Below the pieces are notes generated by a model, which saw only the letters and a list, made by a program, of their open reading frames with translations, did no database searches and was not told the DNA's origin. This document shows positions 16,440-26,172 of a DNA stretch of 64,000 bases, piece after piece (position 1 is the first letter of the stretch; every line of letters starts with the position of its first letter). The stretch comes from Paenibacillus sp. W2I17 (lineage in GTDB: Bacteria > Bacillota > Bacilli > Paenibacillales > Paenibacillaceae). Made by a program: the position numbers and the translations under genes. The stretch lies in contig NZ_JAUSXM010000001.1 in assembly GCF_030815985.1 (NCBI RefSeq), positions 2,604,001 through 2,668,000 on the forward strand, read 5' to 3'.

Positions 16440-16493
16440 TCTGGTAAGGCACAGGATTAGACACGAAGGTCCATCACACCGTACCTATACTAA

Positions 16494-17582
16494 TTATCCA
16501 TTTGTCTTCTGGAAGTGGGTCATAAAGTCTGTCAGTGCCTTAACACTCTCATAAGGAGCAGCATTATAAATGGAGGCACGGAGACCACCCACACTGCGAT
16601 GTCCTTTCAGACCTACAAATCCTTCTTCCTCCGATGCCTTGATGAACTTTTTCTCCATTTCCTCAGAAGCAAGACGGAAGGTTACATTCATCAGGGAACG
16701 ATCTTCTGGTTCCACACAACCACGGTAGAAATCGCCGGAAGCGTCAATTGTGTTATAGAGCAATTCCGCTTTTTTCGTATTTTTTTGCTCAATACCAGCC
16801 AGTCCGCCCTGTTCTTCAATCCATTTCAATACTTCGTTCACCATATATACCGAGAAGGATGGCGGCGTATTGTACAGGGAGTTGTTATCTACATGTGTGC
16901 TGTAACGAAGCATGGTTGGAATCGTTTTAGGCGATTCACTCACCAGTTCCTCACGAGCAATTACAACCGTAATTCCGGATGGACCCAGGTTCTTCTGTGC
17001 ACCCGCGTAGATCATGCCAAACTGATTAAGATCAAATGGTTTACAGAAAATATCACTCGACATGTCCGCAATCAGAGGCACTGAACCAGTATCCGGGAAC
17101 GACTTGAATTGCGTACCTTCGATCGTTTCGTTGGAAGTCAGATGTACATAAGCCGTACGTTCTGGCAAACTCAGATTCGAAACATCCGGCAATTTCATAA
17201 ACTTCTCTGCTTCTGAAGATGCAGCAACATGTGTCTCGCCGATCAACTTCGCCTCAGACAGAGCCTTTTTGGCCCAGCTGCCAGTCATTACGTAACTTGC
17301 AGTCTGCCCTGCACCGAGCAGGTTCATTGGCAACATCGCGAACTGAGTGCTTGCACCGCCCTGCAGAAAGAGAACCTTGTATCCTTTTGGACTGCCTAGA
17401 AGCGACAACAACCGCTCCTGAGCTTCATTATGTACAGACTCATACACCGCTCCACGGTGAGACATCTCCATAATCGACATGCCTGTATTACGAAAATCTA
17501 CAAATTCCGCCTGTGCACGCTCCAGTACCTCAAGTGGTAACGCCGCAGGTCCTGCATTAAAGTTATACGCTCTTTTTGTCAC
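16494..17582 (-). CDS. serC: Phosphoserine aminotransferase
   Basis: 362 aa, class V aminotransferase of the phosphorylated serine pathway (3-phosphohydroxypyruvate + Glu to phosphoserine), also able to serve pyridoxal phosphate synthesis. The start motif RAYNFNAGPAALP and PLP-lysine motif YAGAQKNLGPSG are canonical. The GTG at 17582 is preferred, since GGGGGA lies before it and it gives the normal family length; the in-frame ATG at 17618 has no site. serA and serB are not nearby. It has its own promoter at 17639-17667. Confidence 0.95.
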   Translation of the reverse strand: MTKRAYNFNAGPAALPLEVLERAQAEFVDFRNTGMSIMEMSHRGAVYESVHNEAQERLLSLLGSPKGYKVLFLQGGASTQFAMLPMNLLGAGQTASYVMTGSWAKKALSEAKLIGETHVAASSEAEKFMKLPDVSNLSLPERTAYVHLTSNETIEGTQFKSFPDTGSVPLIADMSSDIFCKPFDLNQFGMIYAGAQKNLGPSGITVVIAREELVSESPKTIPTMLRYSTHVDNNSLYNTPPSFSVYMVNEVLKWIEEQGGLAGIEQKNTKKAELLYNTIDASGDFYRGCVEPEDRSLMNVTFRLASEEMEKKFIKASEEEGFVGLKGHRSVGGLRASIYNAAPYESVKALTDFMTHFQKTNG

Positions 17583-17638
17583 AAAATCCCCCGCCCTTTC
17601 CATCCGTAACTCTGACATACAAAGTAAATATTATCGCT

Positions 17639-17667
17639 ATGATATCAGTATTCTCTATCTGCTTCAA
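17639..17667 (-). promoter_or_regulatory. Sigma-A promoter of serC
   Basis: TTGAAG (17667-17662), 17-nt spacer, TATCAT (17644-17639) on the minus strand. Confidence 0.55.
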
Positions 17668-17750
17668 GGGCAATATGCACTGAAGTGTTGAATTCAGGTC
17701 ATCAAATTCCTTTATCACCCTGCAAAGTTAAAGCACTACATTGTTTAATT

Positions 17751-17787
17751 CAAGGAAAAGCCTCCGAGAGCGTGTCCCGGAGGCTTT
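17751..17787 (-). terminator. Terminator of glnA
   Basis: AAAGCCTCCG (17757-17766) pairs with CGGAGGCTTT (17778-17787), followed by TTCCTTG on the minus strand. Confidence 0.85.
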
Positions 17788-17821
17788 AAGTTGGAACAAG
17801 AACTGTTCCGACCCCGACCGA

Positions 17822-19246
17822 TTAGCAGTCGAAGTAGAGGCTGTACTCGTGCGGATGAATGCGGATTGCTACTGCTTTCGCTTCATCACGCTTGAGGTTG
17901 ATGTAGTTTTCAATGAATTCTTTTGTGAATACGCCGCCTTCAGTCAAGAACTCGTTATCCGCTGCCAATGCATCAAGTGCTTCTTCGAGGGAAGCTGGCA
18001 CACTGCGGATGTTTTCTTTATCTGCATCAGACAGGTCATAGATGTTTTTATCGAGCGGACCATATCCAAGCTCAGTTGGGTTGATTTTACGTTTGATTCC
18101 ATCCAGACCCGCCATCAACATTGCGGAGAATGCCAAGTATGGGTTAGCTGTGGAGTCTGGTGTACGGAACTCGATACGACAACCTTTTGGTGTCACAGCT
18201 GCAACCGGAATACGAACTGCTGCGGAACGGTTACCTTTGGAGTAAACCAGGTTTACTGGTGCTTCATAACCAGGTACAAGACGTTTGAATGAGTTTGTAC
18301 TAGGGTTAGTCAAAGCGATCAGTGCCGGAGCATGGTACAAGATACCTCCGATGTAGTGCAGAGCCATTTCACTCAGGTTAGCATATCCCGCTTTGTCATA
18401 GAACAATGGGGAATCGCCATCAAAGATAGATTGGTGAACGTGCATTCCGCTACCATTATCACCGAACAATGGTTTTGGCATGAATGTTGCTACTTTACCA
18501 TATTGACGTGCAGTGTTGTGCACGATGTATTTGTATGCAAGCAGGTTATCTGCTGTTTTCTTCAGTGTATCAAAACGGAAGTTGATTTCGGCTTGACCCG
18601 CTGTCGCCACTTCATGGTGATGACGCTCGATCGACAGGCCTGCTTCTTCCAAAAGGCGACACATTTCGCTACGGATATCTTGTTGTGTATCCACTGGCGC
18701 TACTGGAACATATCCACCTTTAGTGCGAACTTTGAAGCCCAAGTTTCCGCCTTCTTCTTTGCGGTTAGTGTTCCATGAAGCTTCTTCGGAATCTACATAG
18801 TAGGAAGAGCTGTTCGTGCCGCTCTCATAACGTACATCGTCGAAGATGAAGAACTCGGATTCAGGTGCGAAGAATGCCGCAGTACCTACACCGCTCTCTT
18901 GCAAATAAGCTTCTGCTTTAACAGCGATACTACGTGGGTCACGCTCATAACGCTCGCCATCCGGAGTGAAGATATCACACATAACATTCAATGTAGGGTG
19001 TGCAGTGAACGGATCGACATAAGTCGCTTCAGGGTCTGGCATCATAACCATATCGGACTCTTCAATTCCGCGGAAACCTTGGATAGAAGAACCGTCAAAA
19101 GCTACTCCATTTACGAACGTGTCTGCATCAACAGCCGAAGCTGGCAACGAGATGTGATGTGCACGACCAGCTAAATCTACAAAACGAAAATCTACCCACT
19201 CGATGTTGTTCTCTTGAATTGATTTCAATACGTTTTCAACCGACAT
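17822..19246 (-). CDS. glnA: Glutamine synthetase, GSI-beta type
   Basis: 474 aa; makes glutamine from glutamate, ammonia and ATP as a dodecamer. Family signatures: VDGSSI-type FDGSSIQGF, ESEFF, the ATP loop KPLFGDNGSGMH and NRSAAVRIP. Length and the C-terminal insert match the enterobacterial GSI-beta form. That includes the loop KNIYDLSDADKE with Tyr403, which corresponds to the adenylylated Tyr397 of E. coli. Classical Bacillus GlnA is the shorter GSI-alpha (about 444 aa). The start at 19246 has GGGAGGA upstream; a 27-residue extension is not supported. It is monocistronic, without glnR next to it, but a perfect GlnR/TnrA box precedes its promoter. Confidence 0.95.
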   Translation of the reverse strand: MSVENVLKSIQENNIEWVDFRFVDLAGRAHHISLPASAVDADTFVNGVAFDGSSIQGFRGIEESDMVMMPDPEATYVDPFTAHPTLNVMCDIFTPDGERYERDPRSIAVKAEAYLQESGVGTAAFFAPESEFFIFDDVRYESGTNSSSYYVDSEEASWNTNRKEEGGNLGFKVRTKGGYVPVAPVDTQQDIRSEMCRLLEEAGLSIERHHHEVATAGQAEINFRFDTLKKTADNLLAYKYIVHNTARQYGKVATFMPKPLFGDNGSGMHVHQSIFDGDSPLFYDKAGYANLSEMALHYIGGILYHAPALIALTNPSTNSFKRLVPGYEAPVNLVYSKGNRSAAVRIPVAAVTPKGCRIEFRTPDSTANPYLAFSAMLMAGLDGIKRKINPTELGYGPLDKNIYDLSDADKENIRSVPASLEEALDALAADNEFLTEGGVFTKEFIENYINLKRDEAKAVAIRIHPHEYSLYFDC

Positions 19247-19325
19247 GTATTCGTCCTCCCAAATATTCCGAACATTAAACAACCCCACTAAGAAAATGTC
19301 TAAATTCGAATTTTTTTCTGTCGTC

Positions 19326-19355
19326 ATTATAAATTTTAAAACATGACATCGTCAA
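19326..19355 (-). promoter_or_regulatory. Sigma-A promoter of glnA
   Basis: TTGACG (19355-19350), 18-nt spacer and a perfect TATAAT (19331-19326), about 80 nt before the start. Confidence 0.75.
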
Positions 19356-19383
19356 TACTTATGTAAGGTATTTTTTGAAGGCA

Positions 19384-19400
19384 TGTTAGATATACTCACA
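19384..19400 (-). promoter_or_regulatory. GlnR/TnrA box upstream of glnA
   Basis: TGTTA-GATATAC-TCACA fits the consensus TGTNA-N7-TNACA exactly. It is centred about 73 nt upstream of the predicted transcript start, where TnrA-type activation or GlnR binding is possible. Confidence 0.75.
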
Positions 19401-19567
19401 CTTTATAAATAACCTAAATTCATATAACAACTAGTTTTATATACATTTAACTGGTTTAATGCGGTAAAGCGACCCCTTTTTCATCCTAAATCATGGGAAA
19501 AACTTCACATCATAAATGTTTCTTATCACTATTGATTAATAAATACGTTCAAAACTGCAAAATATGC

Positions 19568-19626
19568 AAAAAACCGAGCATCTATCTAATTCCGTTGCAA
19601 TGAACGAGATCAGAGGAGATGCCCGG
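19568..19626 (-). terminator. Terminator of aroF
   Basis: CCGAGCATCT (19574-19583) pairs with AGATGCCCGG (19617-19626) with one mismatch; six T residues follow on the minus strand. Confidence 0.75.
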
Positions 19627-19659
19627 ATAATGATCCAGACCTTGACTATGAAATTCTTA

Positions 19660-20724
19660 TTACACGCCTACACGTGCCGGGAAAAATTCTGCTGGTTGTT
19701 TGGCTGTGCTGAATGATTTACCGACGATTGGTGCCAATTTCTCCAGATCCTGCAGCAGGTTGGCGAATTGGTCAGGGAACAAGGACTGCACACCATCTCC
19801 AGTCATGGAGTTATCCGGATCGGTATGCATTTCAATGATCAGGCCATTGGCACCCGCAGCAACGGAAGCTTTTGTCATCGGTTCCACCAGTTCACGTCGT
19901 CCAGTACCATGGCTCGGGTCAGAAATAACCGGCAAATGGCTCAGAGACTGCAGAACAGGAATCGCTGACAGATCCAGCGTATTCCGTGTGTAGGATTCAA
20001 ACGTACGAATACCACGCTCACACAGCATAACATTTGGGTTACCACCCGCAAGAATGTATTCAGCCGCGTTCAACAATTCATCGTATGTCGCACTGAAGCC
20101 ACGTTTCAACAATACCGGCTTGCCACACTCGCCCAATTTGCGGAGCAGGTCAAAGTTCTGCATGTTACGTGTACCTACTTGCAGAATATCGGCGTACTCG
20201 GCGCAAATATCTACATACTCAGGTGTCATGACTTCTGTAATGGTCAGCAGATCATGTTTCTTGCCTGCTTCCGCCATCATGATCAATCCCTCTACGCCCG
20301 TTCCCTGGAAGCTGTAAGGACCCGTACGAGGCTTAAATGCTCCCCCACGTAACACTTGCCCACCAGCAGCTTTCACAAGCCCGGCAATCTCATCAATCTG
20401 TGCAGCGGATTCAACCGCACATGGTCCGCCCATGACAACAAGTTCTTTTCCGCCGATATCTACACCTTTGATGGAGATCACCGTATCTTCCGGATGGAAG
20501 TCGCGGCTTGCCAATTTGTAGGACTTCGAGATTTTCACGACATTCTCGACACCTTTCATTTGGCGAAGATGCTCTTGCATTTTAGGTTCAACTTTACCAA
20601 TCAAACCAATGATAGTACGATCCTCTCCGCGAGAGATATGCACCTGAAGCCCTTCTTTTTCAATAACTGCAACGATATCCTGAATCTGTTCCTCCGGTGT
20701 AGCCTTGCCTGCAATAACGATCAT
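19660..20724 (-). CDS. aroF: 3-deoxy-7-phosphoheptulonate synthase (DAHP synthase)
   Basis: 354 aa, first enzyme of the shikimate pathway (PEP + erythrose-4-phosphate). Residues 1-70 form the ferredoxin-like regulatory domain found in Thermotoga-type enzymes. The barrel carries GGPCAVES, the Lys/Arg motif GAFKPRTGPYSFQG, LLKRG, and ISDPSHGTGRRE. The Bacillus fusion to chorismate mutase is absent, so feedback presumably acts through the ferredoxin-like domain. The ATG at 20724 is preferred since AAGGAAGG directly abuts the upstream ATG at 20736. Promoter at 20846-20874. Confidence 0.93.
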   Translation of the reverse strand: MIVIAGKATPEEQIQDIVAVIEKEGLQVHISRGEDRTIIGLIGKVEPKMQEHLRQMKGVENVVKISKSYKLASRDFHPEDTVISIKGVDIGGKELVVMGGPCAVESAAQIDEIAGLVKAAGGQVLRGGAFKPRTGPYSFQGTGVEGLIMMAEAGKKHDLLTITEVMTPEYVDICAEYADILQVGTRNMQNFDLLRKLGECGKPVLLKRGFSATYDELLNAAEYILAGGNPNVMLCERGIRTFESYTRNTLDLSAIPVLQSLSHLPVISDPSHGTGRRELVEPMTKASVAAGANGLIIEMHTDPDNSMTGDGVQSLFPDQFANLLQDLEKLAPIVGKSFSTAKQPAEFFPARVGV

Positions 20725-20845
20725 ATTAATTCCCATCCTTCCTTGTATGAGAGCACAATCATTTCTTAACGTGCGTCTGATTAAATATAAAAACTCTGTC
20801 GCGCTTAAACGCTTGTTCGCTTTTAAGCTTTTATCCGTTAAAGTG

Positions 20846-20874
20846 AATATACCATAGTTCTCTTATTGCGTCAA
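20846..20874 (-). promoter_or_regulatory. Sigma-A promoter of aroF
   Basis: TTGACG (20874-20869), 17-nt spacer, TATATT (20851-20846). It leaves a leader of about 115 nt that contains short CGCTTAA-like repeats with no recognised function. Confidence 0.7.
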
Positions 20875-20896
20875 GGTACACATTCCTTATCCATAT

Positions 20897-20953
20897 ACAA
20901 AAAGAATCCTACTCCACAGGCTCCGACATTCGGATCTGCGTAACAGGATTCTT
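20897..20953 (-). terminator. Terminator of ispH
   Basis: AAGAATCCT (20902-20910) pairs with AGGATTCTT (20945-20953), with more pairing inside; the minus-strand transcript continues into a T run. Confidence 0.85.
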
Positions 20954-21013
20954 CTCATTCACATCTCGTTTTTAATTCACATACACTTAGACTTACTTTT
21001 ACATTAGCTGCGC

Positions 21014-21967
21014 CTAAGGTGTACGTGTTTTTTCTCTAACTGGAGGCAACAGTTTGCTCATGTTCACGGTACGTTTGATCTCCCACGTCTCCGGCTTGTC
21101 ATGTTCATACTGCTCCAGGTAAAGGATGACTTCCTTCGTAATCGGGGTTGGTGTTGATGCACCCGAAGTAACCGCCACCTTATTTACACCTTTCAGCCAT
21201 TCTTGCTGAATCTCGGAAACATCGGATACACGGTAGGCCGTAACACCCGCAATCTCCTCCGACACTTGTGCCAGACGGTTAGAGTTATTGCTGCGAGGAT
21301 CACCCACCACGATAACCAGGTCCGCTTGACCTGCCTGTTCAGCAACAGCTTCCTGACGAACCTGAGTTGCGAGGCAAATTTCATTATGAATCTCAGCTCC
21401 CGGAAACTTCTCTAGCAGACGGCTCATAATGTGTTTGATATCCCACTGGCTCATCGTTGTCTGATTCGTAATAAGGATTTTGCCTGGAGGTACGTTCAGT
21501 TCTTCGATCTCTTCTTCCTTCTCGATCAGATGAACGAGGTCTGGCGCAACGCCAACAGCACCTTCTGGTTCAGGATGATTCCTTTTACCAATATAGATAA
21601 TCTGATAACCTTCTGCTGTCTTTTCGCGAATGAGATCATGTGTCTTGGTGACATCAGGGCATGTTGCATCCACTGTTGTCAATCCTTTGTCCCGTGCCAG
21701 CTTACGCACTTCAGGAGATACACCATGAGCTGTAAAAATAATCGTGCCACTCTCCACTTGGCTCAAAATATCCATCCGGTTCGGACCATCCAATGTAATA
21801 ATACCTTCATCTTCAAAGGAATCCGTCACATGTTGGTTATGCACAATCATACCCAATATATAAATAGGTCGTGGTAAATCCAGATTGCGTGCCGCTTGAC
21901 GCGCGAGCACCATCGCATCCACAACGCCGTAACAATATCCCCGCGGCGAAATTCGTAGTACTTCCAC
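21014..21967 (-). CDS. ispH: 4-hydroxy-3-methylbut-2-enyl diphosphate reductase
   Basis: 317 aa; last step of the MEP isoprenoid pathway, producing IPP and DMAPP with a [4Fe-4S] cluster. The three cluster cysteines are Cys12 (RGYCYGV), Cys103 (DATCPDV) and Cys198 (NEICLAT). The substrate histidines are visible in VHN (43), AHG (81) and RNH (131), and SNN in the C-terminal part. The GTG at 21967 is used: GGGTGG lies seven nt before it, it gives normal length and removes an overlap with the histidine kinase. It lies 67 nt behind the two-component pair, possibly cotranscribed. Confidence 0.95.
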   Translation of the reverse strand: MEVLRISPRGYCYGVVDAMVLARQAARNLDLPRPIYILGMIVHNQHVTDSFEDEGIITLDGPNRMDILSQVESGTIIFTAHGVSPEVRKLARDKGLTTVDATCPDVTKTHDLIREKTAEGYQIIYIGKRNHPEPEGAVGVAPDLVHLIEKEEEIEELNVPPGKILITNQTTMSQWDIKHIMSRLLEKFPGAEIHNEICLATQVRQEAVAEQAGQADLVIVVGDPRSNNSNRLAQVSEEIAGVTAYRVSDVSEIQQEWLKGVNKVAVTSGASTPTPITKEVILYLEQYEHDKPETWEIKRTVNMSKLLPPVREKTRTP

Positions 21968-22034
21968 TTGGTTGCCACCCGCTTTCTTTCTCGGCAACGT
22001 TGCCGATGTAATTGCAGTCCTGTCTATTATACCT

Positions 22035-23495
22035 TTATTCGATAGGCGGAGCAAAGACAACCGGCAACCAGATAATAAAGGTGGTTCCTTCTCCACGTCT
22101 GGTCACAACCTCAACCGATCCATGGTGTTCCTCAATAATCCACTTCGCAATCGAAAGTCCCAGACCTATGCCCGGTGTAGCCCCACGGGATTCATCTGCC
22201 CGATAGAAACGATCAAAGATGAACGGCACTTCGTCCCGATCCATCCCAATACCGGTGTCGCTAATGCGTAGTCCCACCTGGCCCTTGTATAATACGGCAT
22301 CCAGCGTCACAGAGCCTTCAGGTGTGTATTTAAACGCATTTTCGATGAAAATAAACAGCATCTGTTGCAGATAGTCCTTGCTACCATTCACATAAATGCC
22401 GTTCAGGATGGAAAAATCTCCTGGAAGCCAGTCTGCCTGACGATCCAGAAATTGTGCTCTGCGTGCTACTTCCTGTACGAGTATCTGCAGCGGGATCGGA
22501 TTCAGTTCAATTTTCTGACCCGTATCCGCTCTCGCCAGCGATAACATGTCGCTGATCAGCCTGCTCATACGTTTTCCCTCGTCCGCCATATCTTCAATGG
22601 CTTCCAGCGACATTTGTTTGACAGTCTCCTCATCCAGATTCGGTCGGTCGCTTCCTTCCTGATCCCACAGCTTCTTCAGGAAGTCTACGTTCCCGCGAAT
22701 GGTGGTCAGCGGCGTACGCAGTTCATGCGATGCATCGGATACAAAGCGGCGCTGGGCAGCATTCGTCTCCTCCAAACCACGGAATGACAATTCTGTACGT
22801 TCAAGCATATTATTCACCGTTTCAATCAGACGCCCGATCTCATCCTTAGGCCCAGCATATTGAATACGTACACTTAAGTCATCTCCAGATTGAATCTGAT
22901 TGGCGGCATCAATGACAGTCACGAGCGGACGCATCGACTTGCGAGCCAAGACGAGACCTGAGGTAATAGCCAATGCCATCGCTACCAGCCAGCCAAAAAC
23001 CAAAATATTAAGCAACGCTTCCAGCAAGCGCTCCTGTGAACTTACATTGGCACCAACCTGAAGAATCCCACGTACTTCATTGGTTCCCTGAAGAGAAAGG
23101 GGAAGCTGATTCACCAGAAACGGTGTACCATCCACATAGATCTTGGATATGCCTCGCTTTTCAAGAATTTCATTGGCTTTTAATACCGGAAACTGAATCT
23201 CCAGTTTTTTCATATTGCCGGAAATTATGCCTGAGCGACTCTGATAATCCCAGAGTTGAATGTAAATTTGTGCCTCCTGAAGCTGGCTCTCTGTAAATGG
23301 GTCCAGATCCAACGACTGCGAAAGAGGATTTACACCAATTTGATCCGTAATCCGGGCACTTTTCACCTTTAATTGCTGTTCGACTTCCTGATAGGAATTA
23401 AAATAAACAAAGGCATAGATGACAACGCCCCAAAAAATAAGCACGGCGGCCAGAATACCAGAATACCATGCGGTTAGTCTTAACCGAATGGACAT
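22035..23495 (-). CDS. Membrane sensor histidine kinase
   Basis: 486 aa. First transmembrane helix about 8-32, an extracellular sensor to about 160, second helix about 163-187, HAMP, then HisKA with the phospho-His in [10 protein letters not shown]. The ATPase domain has N ([12 protein letters not shown]), G1 ([13 protein letters not shown]), F and G2 ([11 protein letters not shown]) boxes. The ATG at 23495 comes just after the regulator stop; an in-frame GTG at 23507 inside it is less likely. Partner of the OmpR-type regulator. Its position next to htrA recalls the B. subtilis CssRS secretion-stress pair, but the sensor is not clearly CssS. Confidence 0.93.
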   Translation of the reverse strand: MSIRLRLTAWYSGILAAVLIFWGVVIYAFVYFNSYQEVEQQLKVKSARITDQIGVNPLSQSLDLDPFTESQLQEAQIYIQLWDYQSRSGIISGNMKKLEIQFPVLKANEILEKRGISKIYVDGTPFLVNQLPLSLQGTNEVRGILQVGANVSSQERLLEALLNILVFGWLVAMALAITSGLVLARKSMRPLVTVIDAANQIQSGDDLSVRIQYAGPKDEIGRLIETVNNMLERTELSFRGLEETNAAQRRFVSDASHELRTPLTTIRGNVDFLKKLWDQEGSDRPNLDEETVKQMSLEAIEDMADEGKRMSRLISDMLSLARADTGQKIELNPIPLQILVQEVARRAQFLDRQADWLPGDFSILNGIYVNGSKDYLQQMLFIFIENAFKYTPEGSVTLDAVLYKGQVGLRISDTGIGMDRDEVPFIFDRFYRADESRGATPGIGLGLSIAKWIIEEHHGSVEVVTRRGEGTTFIIWLPVVFAPPIE

Positions 23496-23496
23496 G

Positions 23497-24186
23497 TCAG
23501 GAGTCACCTCTCAGAATATAACCGGCTCCCCGGATGGTCTGGATTAGACGTTTGCCACCGTATTCTTCAGTCTTCTGTCTGAGCATGGCAATGTACACTT
23601 CAAGCACGTTAGACTCACCGCTGTAATCATAACCCCAGATTTTATCCATAATCAGATCGCGGGACAGTACCCGTCTTGGATTTTGCATGAACAGATTCAA
23701 CAGTTCGAATTCTTTGGCAGTCAGTTCCAGACGCTGCCCATCTCGCAATACTTCACGTGAGTCATTGTCCAAAATGATATCTTCATACATTAAGCGGTTG
23801 TCCGGCGTACCCCCACTATCAGACTTGCGGCGCAGCAATGCACGGACACGTGCCAATAATTCTTCCAGCGCAAAAGGTTTTACAAGGTAGTCATCGGCTC
23901 CTGTGTCCAGTCCGGTCACCCGGCTCTGTACTTCATCCTTAGCCGTCAGCATTAGCACAGGCACTTTGCTACCTGCTTCTCTCAATCTGCGACATACCTC
24001 AAATCCGTCAATCTGCGGCATCATCACATCCAGCACAACGATGTCCGGCTCCTTGTCCATCAGTTTGCTGAGGCCTTCGGCTCCATTGGAAGCCGTCTGT
24101 ACCTCATATCCTTCAAAAGCCAGCCCCCGGCGGAGCATGGATACAATTTTTTCGTCATCATCCACAATCAAAATAGTTGAGCGCAT
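23497..24186 (-). CDS. OmpR/PhoB-type response regulator
   Basis: 229 aa. Receiver at 1-118 with acidic pair DDD near 9-11, phospho-Asp near 53 (VVLDVMMP), Thr (MLTAKD) and Lys (LVKPF). The winged helix at about 130-226 has the typical DLIMDKIWGYDY and VYIAMLRQKTE. It is cotranscribed with the kinase encoded directly downstream. htrA ends 120 nt upstream behind a terminator, so the pair has its own promoter. Likely envelope-related by context. Confidence 0.94.
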   Translation of the reverse strand: MRSTILIVDDDEKIVSMLRRGLAFEGYEVQTASNGAEGLSKLMDKEPDIVVLDVMMPQIDGFEVCRRLREAGSKVPVLMLTAKDEVQSRVTGLDTGADDYLVKPFALEELLARVRALLRRKSDSGGTPDNRLMYEDIILDNDSREVLRDGQRLELTAKEFELLNLFMQNPRRVLSRDLIMDKIWGYDYSGESNVLEVYIAMLRQKTEEYGGKRLIQTIRGAGYILRGDS

Positions 24187-24305
24187 GGTCTTTCTCCTTT
24201 ATCCTAACGTTTTATCCCATTGTAACAGGCAGAAGCACAATCTGCATCTTCAAGTAGGCGGTCTCCAATCCTTGCTGGTCCATTGTAACATTGCTCCATC
24301 AGGGC

Positions 24306-24338
24306 AAAAAAACGGAAGGGCCTTCAAACCCTTCCGTT
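24306..24338 (-). terminator. Terminator of htrA
   Basis: AACGGAAGGG (24311-24320) pairs perfectly with CCCTTCCGTT (24329-24338), then T residues on the minus strand. Confidence 0.9.
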
Positions 24339-24359
24339 CTGTCAATCCTCACCTGATAT

Positions 24360-26024
24360 TTATGGTTGCTGCTGTTGTGTATCTGTTGTTTGTGAAGTAT
24401 CAAAATCATTTTTATTGCCGATTTTGATTTTCAGATCCATTTTCTTACCGTCACGCACCACGTTTAATGTAACTTCACTGCCGATCTTCTGTTTCTTGAT
24501 GAAATCAATCAGGTCTTGACTTGTCGCATAAGGCGTACCGTTAGCACCTGTGATGATATCATATGCACGAAGATCTGCTTGGTAAGCCGGTGATTGGAAG
24601 ATCGTGCTGGCTACAACTGAACCTTCGGTAACATTTGTTCCCATTTGTTTAGCAACTTCAGGCGTGAGAGCCATCAGAGATGCACCGATAAATGGTACTG
24701 GCTCTTTGGGAACTTCTTTGTTCTCTTTGAGATATTTAACGGCTTCAGAGATGACGCTCGACGGGATTGCAAAACCAATTCCCTGTGCATCTGCGCTTAC
24801 TGCAACGTTCATTCCGATAACTTCCCCATTCAGGTTAAGCAACGGACCACCGGAGTTACCCGGATTAATCGAAGCATCGGTTTGCAACAAATGGCTGTAC
24901 TCACGTGTTTTTCCTGTTTCTTCATCTGGAATGCTGATTGTACGTTCTTTGGCACTCAGTACACCTGCTGTAACGGTGTGTTCAAATCCTTCCGGGTTAC
25001 CAATAGCTACAAGCCATTCACCGACTTGAGTACTGTTGGAATCACCCAGTGGAGCTACAGGGAACGCATCGTCACCACTGTTTTTCTCAATTTTCAATAC
25101 AGCCAAATCCAGATCAAAGCTGCTTCCCAGCAGTTTAGCTTCATAAGGTTTACTGTTGTTCTCCAGGGTCACCTGGATTACATCTGCACCCTGAACAACG
25201 TGTTGGTTCGTCAGGATATATCCTTCTTTGTCAAAAATGAACCCGGAACCAATGCCCATAGGTACAAGCTGATTACTACTTTGTGGTTGCTGGCTTTGGC
25301 CTTGATTGCCTTCCGTTCCGCCCCCATTACCAAAGAAGTATTGGTACAACGGATCACTTGTATTTGATCCACCCTGACCCAATCCTGTACGTGAGGACTG
25401 CTTTGCGAGTGTTTCGATTTTAACGACAGCCGGACTTGTACTTGTTACTACGGAAGACACATCTTCTTTGCCTGTTGGCAGTAACGACGCTGTGACATTG
25501 TTGCCTCCGCCTGTGTTTGTAGACGCTTCCTGTCCTGAACTTTGATTGTCCGTGTTCGTAAGTGCCGTCTCCGGTGTGAACATGTTTGTTCTATCAGCGG
25601 TGTACATGAGAACAGTGATGACCAGCATACCGGCAATAAAGGAAAATAGAAGTGATCTTACGGAAGAACGTGGCTTGCGGTTATTATAGTTCCAGTTGCC
25701 TTTGCCGCCATTCCCTTGATCTCCACCGTTACCTGAGCCGTTTCCACCGCCCCCTGATGATCTTTTCGCTTGTTCAGATGATTCACTATTATAGTAAGTA
25801 GGTACGGGTCTCACCGGATCAGGTTTTGTAATCTCTACATTTCCTTCTTCACGCTGATTATTGCTTCCCATGTGATTTGCTGTATCTTCCTGATTCACGG
25901 ACTGAAAAGGTCCATAAGAATAATAATAGGAGGATTCGTCCGTTCCGGAAGAATTGCGGTTCTCCGTTTGTTTGGTTTCGTTTTCCTCGTCTTGACGGTT
26001 CGATCTATAGTTGCGTTCGTCCAT
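24360..26024 (-). CDS. HtrA/DegP-type membrane serine protease with PDZ domain
   Basis: 554 aa. A 120-residue hydrophilic Asn/Gly/Ser-rich cytosolic tail is followed by one transmembrane helix (about 124-142) and a trypsin-like domain outside the membrane. The triad is His in LTNQHVVQ, Asp in DLDLAVLK and Ser in GNSGGPL. A PDZ domain closes the protein (about 445-535). The family degrades misfolded exported proteins. The cytosolic tail is longer than in B. subtilis HtrA. GGGAGG precedes the ATG. Neighbouring two-component genes suggest stress control. Confidence 0.95.
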   Translation of the reverse strand: MDERNYRSNRQDEENETKQTENRNSSGTDESSYYYSYGPFQSVNQEDTANHMGSNNQREEGNVEITKPDPVRPVPTYYNSESSEQAKRSSGGGGNGSGNGGDQGNGGKGNWNYNNRKPRSSVRSLLFSFIAGMLVITVLMYTADRTNMFTPETALTNTDNQSSGQEASTNTGGGNNVTASLLPTGKEDVSSVVTSTSPAVVKIETLAKQSSRTGLGQGGSNTSDPLYQYFFGNGGGTEGNQGQSQQPQSSNQLVPMGIGSGFIFDKEGYILTNQHVVQGADVIQVTLENNSKPYEAKLLGSSFDLDLAVLKIEKNSGDDAFPVAPLGDSNSTQVGEWLVAIGNPEGFEHTVTAGVLSAKERTISIPDEETGKTREYSHLLQTDASINPGNSGGPLLNLNGEVIGMNVAVSADAQGIGFAIPSSVISEAVKYLKENKEVPKEPVPFIGASLMALTPEVAKQMGTNVTEGSVVASTIFQSPAYQADLRAYDIITGANGTPYATSQDLIDFIKKQKIGSEVTLNVVRDGKKMDLKIKIGNKNDFDTSQTTDTQQQQP

Positions 26025-26172
26025 GCCTCTCTACCTCCCAATCTCTTATTCCCAAGAGATATTCTTTAACTGTCCTTATTTTGTACTTTAAACCTTAACC
26101 GTACCTTAAAAACAATTAAAAAGGAGATAAAAGCACGTATGAATAGACTCTTTTCCCCGTCATAACAGCATT

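Noticed and set aside
19246..19327. Longer glnA product starting at 19327
   Set aside because: The extra 27 residues run through the promoter -10 at 19326-19331, and the ribosome site supports the start at 19246.
24645..25367. 240-codon plus-strand open frame inside htrA
   Set aside because: Shadow frame opposite the protease domain; no start signals.
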